Source: Platynereis dumerilii
Taxonomy: Eukaryota > Annelida > Polychaeta > Phyllodocida > Nereididae
Assembly: GCA_026936325.1 (NCBI GenBank)
Contig: JAPTHN010000011.1
Location: forward strand, 30,978,501 to 31,042,500
DNA: 64,000 nt
Reading direction: 5' to 3'
Under the pieces are notes generated by a model. It saw nothing but the letters and a program-made list of their open reading frames with translations. It was not told the DNA's origin and did no database searches. Below are positions 61,295 to 64,000 of the stretch, one piece after another. Numbering within the stretch: position 1 is the stretch's first letter; every line of letters begins with the position of its first letter. A program made the position numbers and the translations under genes.

Positions 61295-62239
61295 CTGAAT
61301 ATAGTATAAAAATATCAATATTAAACAAACATTACTACATAAATATATTTTACGATAAAATGATTTTGTTAAATGTTACCAAATTGTGTACATATTAGCA
61401 AAATAATTACGAGATATTCAAAGGTCTACTAAGCGCAGTCAGGTGAAATAAGTCTAGATTACGATTTTGTTGAATTTTAGCAAATTGTGTAGGCCTATGT
61501 ATTTGCAAAATATTTATAAAATATTCAAAGGCCTACTAAGCTCAGTCAGCAGTCAGGTATAATTAGTCAAGGATATGATTATTTTAATTTTTTATAACTT
61601 TGCAGAAGAACTCTGGTGCAGTTTTTGAATGAAGCTCTATTGGAGTATTGCGTTAGAGAGAGAACAAGTTAATTCAATACCAACACTGAGTGAAACTGTC
61701 AGACGTTGCCTGTCAGGATTCACAGTCCAGATTGCACAAACAAATAGCTATTAAACAAGCAAACTCACTTGCCTTCTTTAATTATAGGGCTACTTTAAGC
61801 ACTTGTCTCAGAGTAGACAACCATTAAGGTACCATGCCTATTTTTGACATTCCTGGCATCTCAGTCCGAAACTGCAGTCCAAAATTACTCTTGTAAGATC
61901 TTGACATTATGTTTAAAAAATAAAACTAAGCATGCACTGTCATTGTCAGGTTCTGTCAGTGAGATAGTATGAATAGCTGTGTTGACATTTATTTCTATGT
62001 GAACAACATGATCATCTGTAGTACTGTCAACATCATGTGGGATCTTTGACAGAGTTATTCATTTCATTTGATCATTTCTGTCATTCATTTTTTGCAATGC
62101 AAGTTGTAGAATTTTCCATGCAAGGGGCCTCATTACAATTCTCAAATCACAAACTAACACCATGAATGCTACCCTGTAGATGACAGGTTCATTAAAGCAA
62201 GAATTTTAACAAACAAAACACGAAACTTTCTTCACTCAC

Positions 62240-62580
62240 CTTGCTGGCTTGCAGCAGCCTTGCTATCTTCACAACAGGAGAGCTCTTGACCTAGTTTTGG
62301 GCGGATTTGTAAACCACTCTGAAGGTGCGTGAACAGCAAAGAAAAATAGTCCCAAAATATTGCTTATGGGGCGTCCTTGTGATGCTCTTGCAGTTCTAAG
62401 ATATTTATTTTGATAAAATAAGGCAAAATAGAAAAAATGATAGCCATTGGAAGCAATGAAGACAGTTTGATCAGCATCTCGACAATTTGAACTGAATGAC
62501 CCATGTTTTGCGACAAGTAGGTCAAACATTTGTTCTAAGACGCTCGGCATGCTGCCTCGACAACCCACGTGACCCAAAAG
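62240..62580 (-). other. Probable 5'UTR exon and promoter of the DUF6589/ankyrin gene
   Basis: The coding start at 61294 directly follows an acceptor (ATATTCAG then ATG), so a non-coding exon must lie upstream. A strong donor (AGCAAG then GTGAGT) at 62240 on the minus strand is the best candidate. The upstream limit is not determined. A 102-codon frame overlapping this stretch has no supporting feature. Confidence 0.45.
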
Positions 62581-64000
62581 AGCGTCTGCTTAAGACTGCT
62601 CAGTGACTGCTGTGTGTTCCATGTGTGAATTGCAGTCCCATGAACAAGGATAAACCTGAATTTTTCCCATTTATCAAATACATTGTGCGTGCATTGCAAA
62701 AATAAAAGTGATGAAGTGGCAAAAGACTAATTTGACTACTGCTGTTAGATCTGGGTGACATAATTTCAGAATTAAATTACTCTCCGTTTGAGCACCATGA
62801 GGTCATTATTCTGTAAAATGTCTCATATTTTGCCTTTGTTTTAGGCTAATTGGTTTGCGCTGACCATATTCTGATATTAAAGTACAAGAATTGGACTTAA
62901 TGGAGTCATGCATTCTTGAACGGAGCAAAGTGCAATGTTCATGCTTCCTATTGATTTTGTGAGGTAACAAGATTATTCAAGAGGTCAACCGATTCTTAAT
63001 AATACCTTTTATCTGCCAGGTAATCTCCATGGTATTTGTACTTTGATCATTCTTGGCATGTACATCATCGAACCATTTCTGTTGACACTCTGAATTGGTA
63101 AGATTGATGATTCAGTCATATTATAAAATAGTGAAAAATGTATTTATGATAATGATGTGGAATTTTGGATATTGACAGGGTACAGTACAGGTCCTGAAAG
63201 ACTCCTGATATTAGCTATGATTTGTCAATTTCAAAATCTGCTAAAAAGGGCTTGGACTTGTATTGATTTAGTGTAATCGTTGATTTCAACATTTTTTCTG
63301 CAAATGATTGCAATATTAATAGCAGGGCTCTGTAGTTGTGGTTTTCATTATGTTCCTCAGTTACATATTTTTAATTTGCTGTTCAATTCATGATTCACAT
63401 ATGTTATGATATTTTGTCCTTGCAATAAAATTGTAACATTTCCTATGGCACCGTGAGGATACAATGCCTCCATTGCCTTGTATACTACATGTCTGATTTA
63501 TAAGCCAGATTTGTTCCAGGCAATGTTGTAAACAACACATTTGTGTCAGGGAATTAAATTTCTGTGTTATTGTCTGGGATTTAGGACTGGCACATGAGGT
63601 GTATGTTTGCGCAACTGCTGCGCCTGGTTTTAGGGCATTTTGGACAAATGGCAGTCAATTTGTTAAATGCTGTTTTCACAAGTGTTGAGGTGCTGAAGCC
63701 TACTTGAGGTGAGCTTACTGCACTCCTGGTGTAATCTTTTTGTAAGAGTTGAAAGGGTGGGGGAGAGATAGAGGCTTAGGAGTGGGTGGTGGGGGGGCTG
63801 GGTTACATAATGCAGGTATGCCAGTCACCTGGCAGGGATGCTGCAATTTATCAAGAGAGGGGAGATGCTTGTCAGTCAGAGATGCTGGGCCTCAGTGGCG
63901 GATCCAGACAGGGTCGTCTGGGGGAGGGAGGGGCCTATTTTTTGCTTGCTTGTGAAGCAATTTTCAATGTGGGTCCATGCCGTTGTATAATTTCTTCAAA
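62581..64000. other. Intergenic sequence to window end
   Basis: No supported gene. A G-rich stretch at 63760-63800 creates a spurious glycine-rich frame. At 63893 a CAGTGGCGGATCCAG end followed by G-runs marks the left end of another CAGTGGCG-type MITE that continues past the window. Confidence 0.5.

Noticed and set aside
62269-62577. 102-codon protein upstream of the DUF6589/ankyrin gene
   Set aside because: It overlaps the inferred 5'UTR exon, ends shortly before its donor and has no recognisable domain.
63749-63955. Glycine-rich protein at the right edge
   Set aside because: Produced by G-runs next to a CAGTGGCG-type MITE end; no other coding evidence.

Overview
This is a stretch of animal nuclear genome: intron-rich genes with GT-AG splice sites, AT-rich introns, and many small transposons with inverted ends, tRNA-derived SINE and LINE fragments. 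Gene content (DNM1L, CXXC1, an LRR/EF-hand protein, a DUF6589-like protein, an amplified-type RecQ) fits a marine invertebrate, possibly an echinoderm, hemichordate or cephalochordate. The species cannot be fixed from the sequence alone.

Layout. (1) 1.1-12.4 kb, minus strand: a complete 14-exon CXXC1 (CFP1) gene, the CpG-binding subunit of SET1 histone methyltransferase complexes. Its introns carry a SINE, a 5'-truncated LINE and small DNA transposons. (2) 12.37-12.61 kb: a compact divergent promoter with ETS-like and YY1-like motifs, shared with (3) DNM1L (DRP1), the mitochondrial fission dynamin, plus strand 12.6-24.7 kb, 17 exons, plus a candidate 6-nt microexon and a candidate 75-nt cassette exon. 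(4) 26.9-40.7 kb, minus strand: an LRR protein ending in two EF-hands (LRRC74-like), apparently with two alternative N-termini that join the same exon in the same phase. Its introns hold a dense set of DNA transposons, including one nested insertion and two apparently identical 980-bp elements about 7 kb apart. (5) 43.8-45.5 kb, plus strand: the first two exons of an unidentified acidic protein. (6) 48.2-51.3 kb, plus strand: a two-exon RecQ-family helicase with an N-terminal C2H2 zinc finger. (7) 54.5-61.3 kb, minus strand: a nine-coding-exon gene for a large DUF6589-like protein with ankyrin repeats embedded in it. The rest (1-1.1, 24.7-26.9, 40.7-43.8, 45.5-48.2, 51.3-54.5 and 62.6-64 kb) is intergenic or intronic sequence with repeats.

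The exon models were built by hand from splice consensus, phase continuity and protein-family memory. In each multi-exon model the phases close to a whole number of codons: CXXC1 627 aa, DNM1L 710 aa, LRR/EF-hand 549 or 592 aa, RecQ 708 aa, DUF6589/ankyrin about 1129 aa. The two most novel-looking objects are the DUF6589/ankyrin fusion and the 980-bp transposon family with an iterated internal motif. The new DNM1L exon candidates are the easiest to test.
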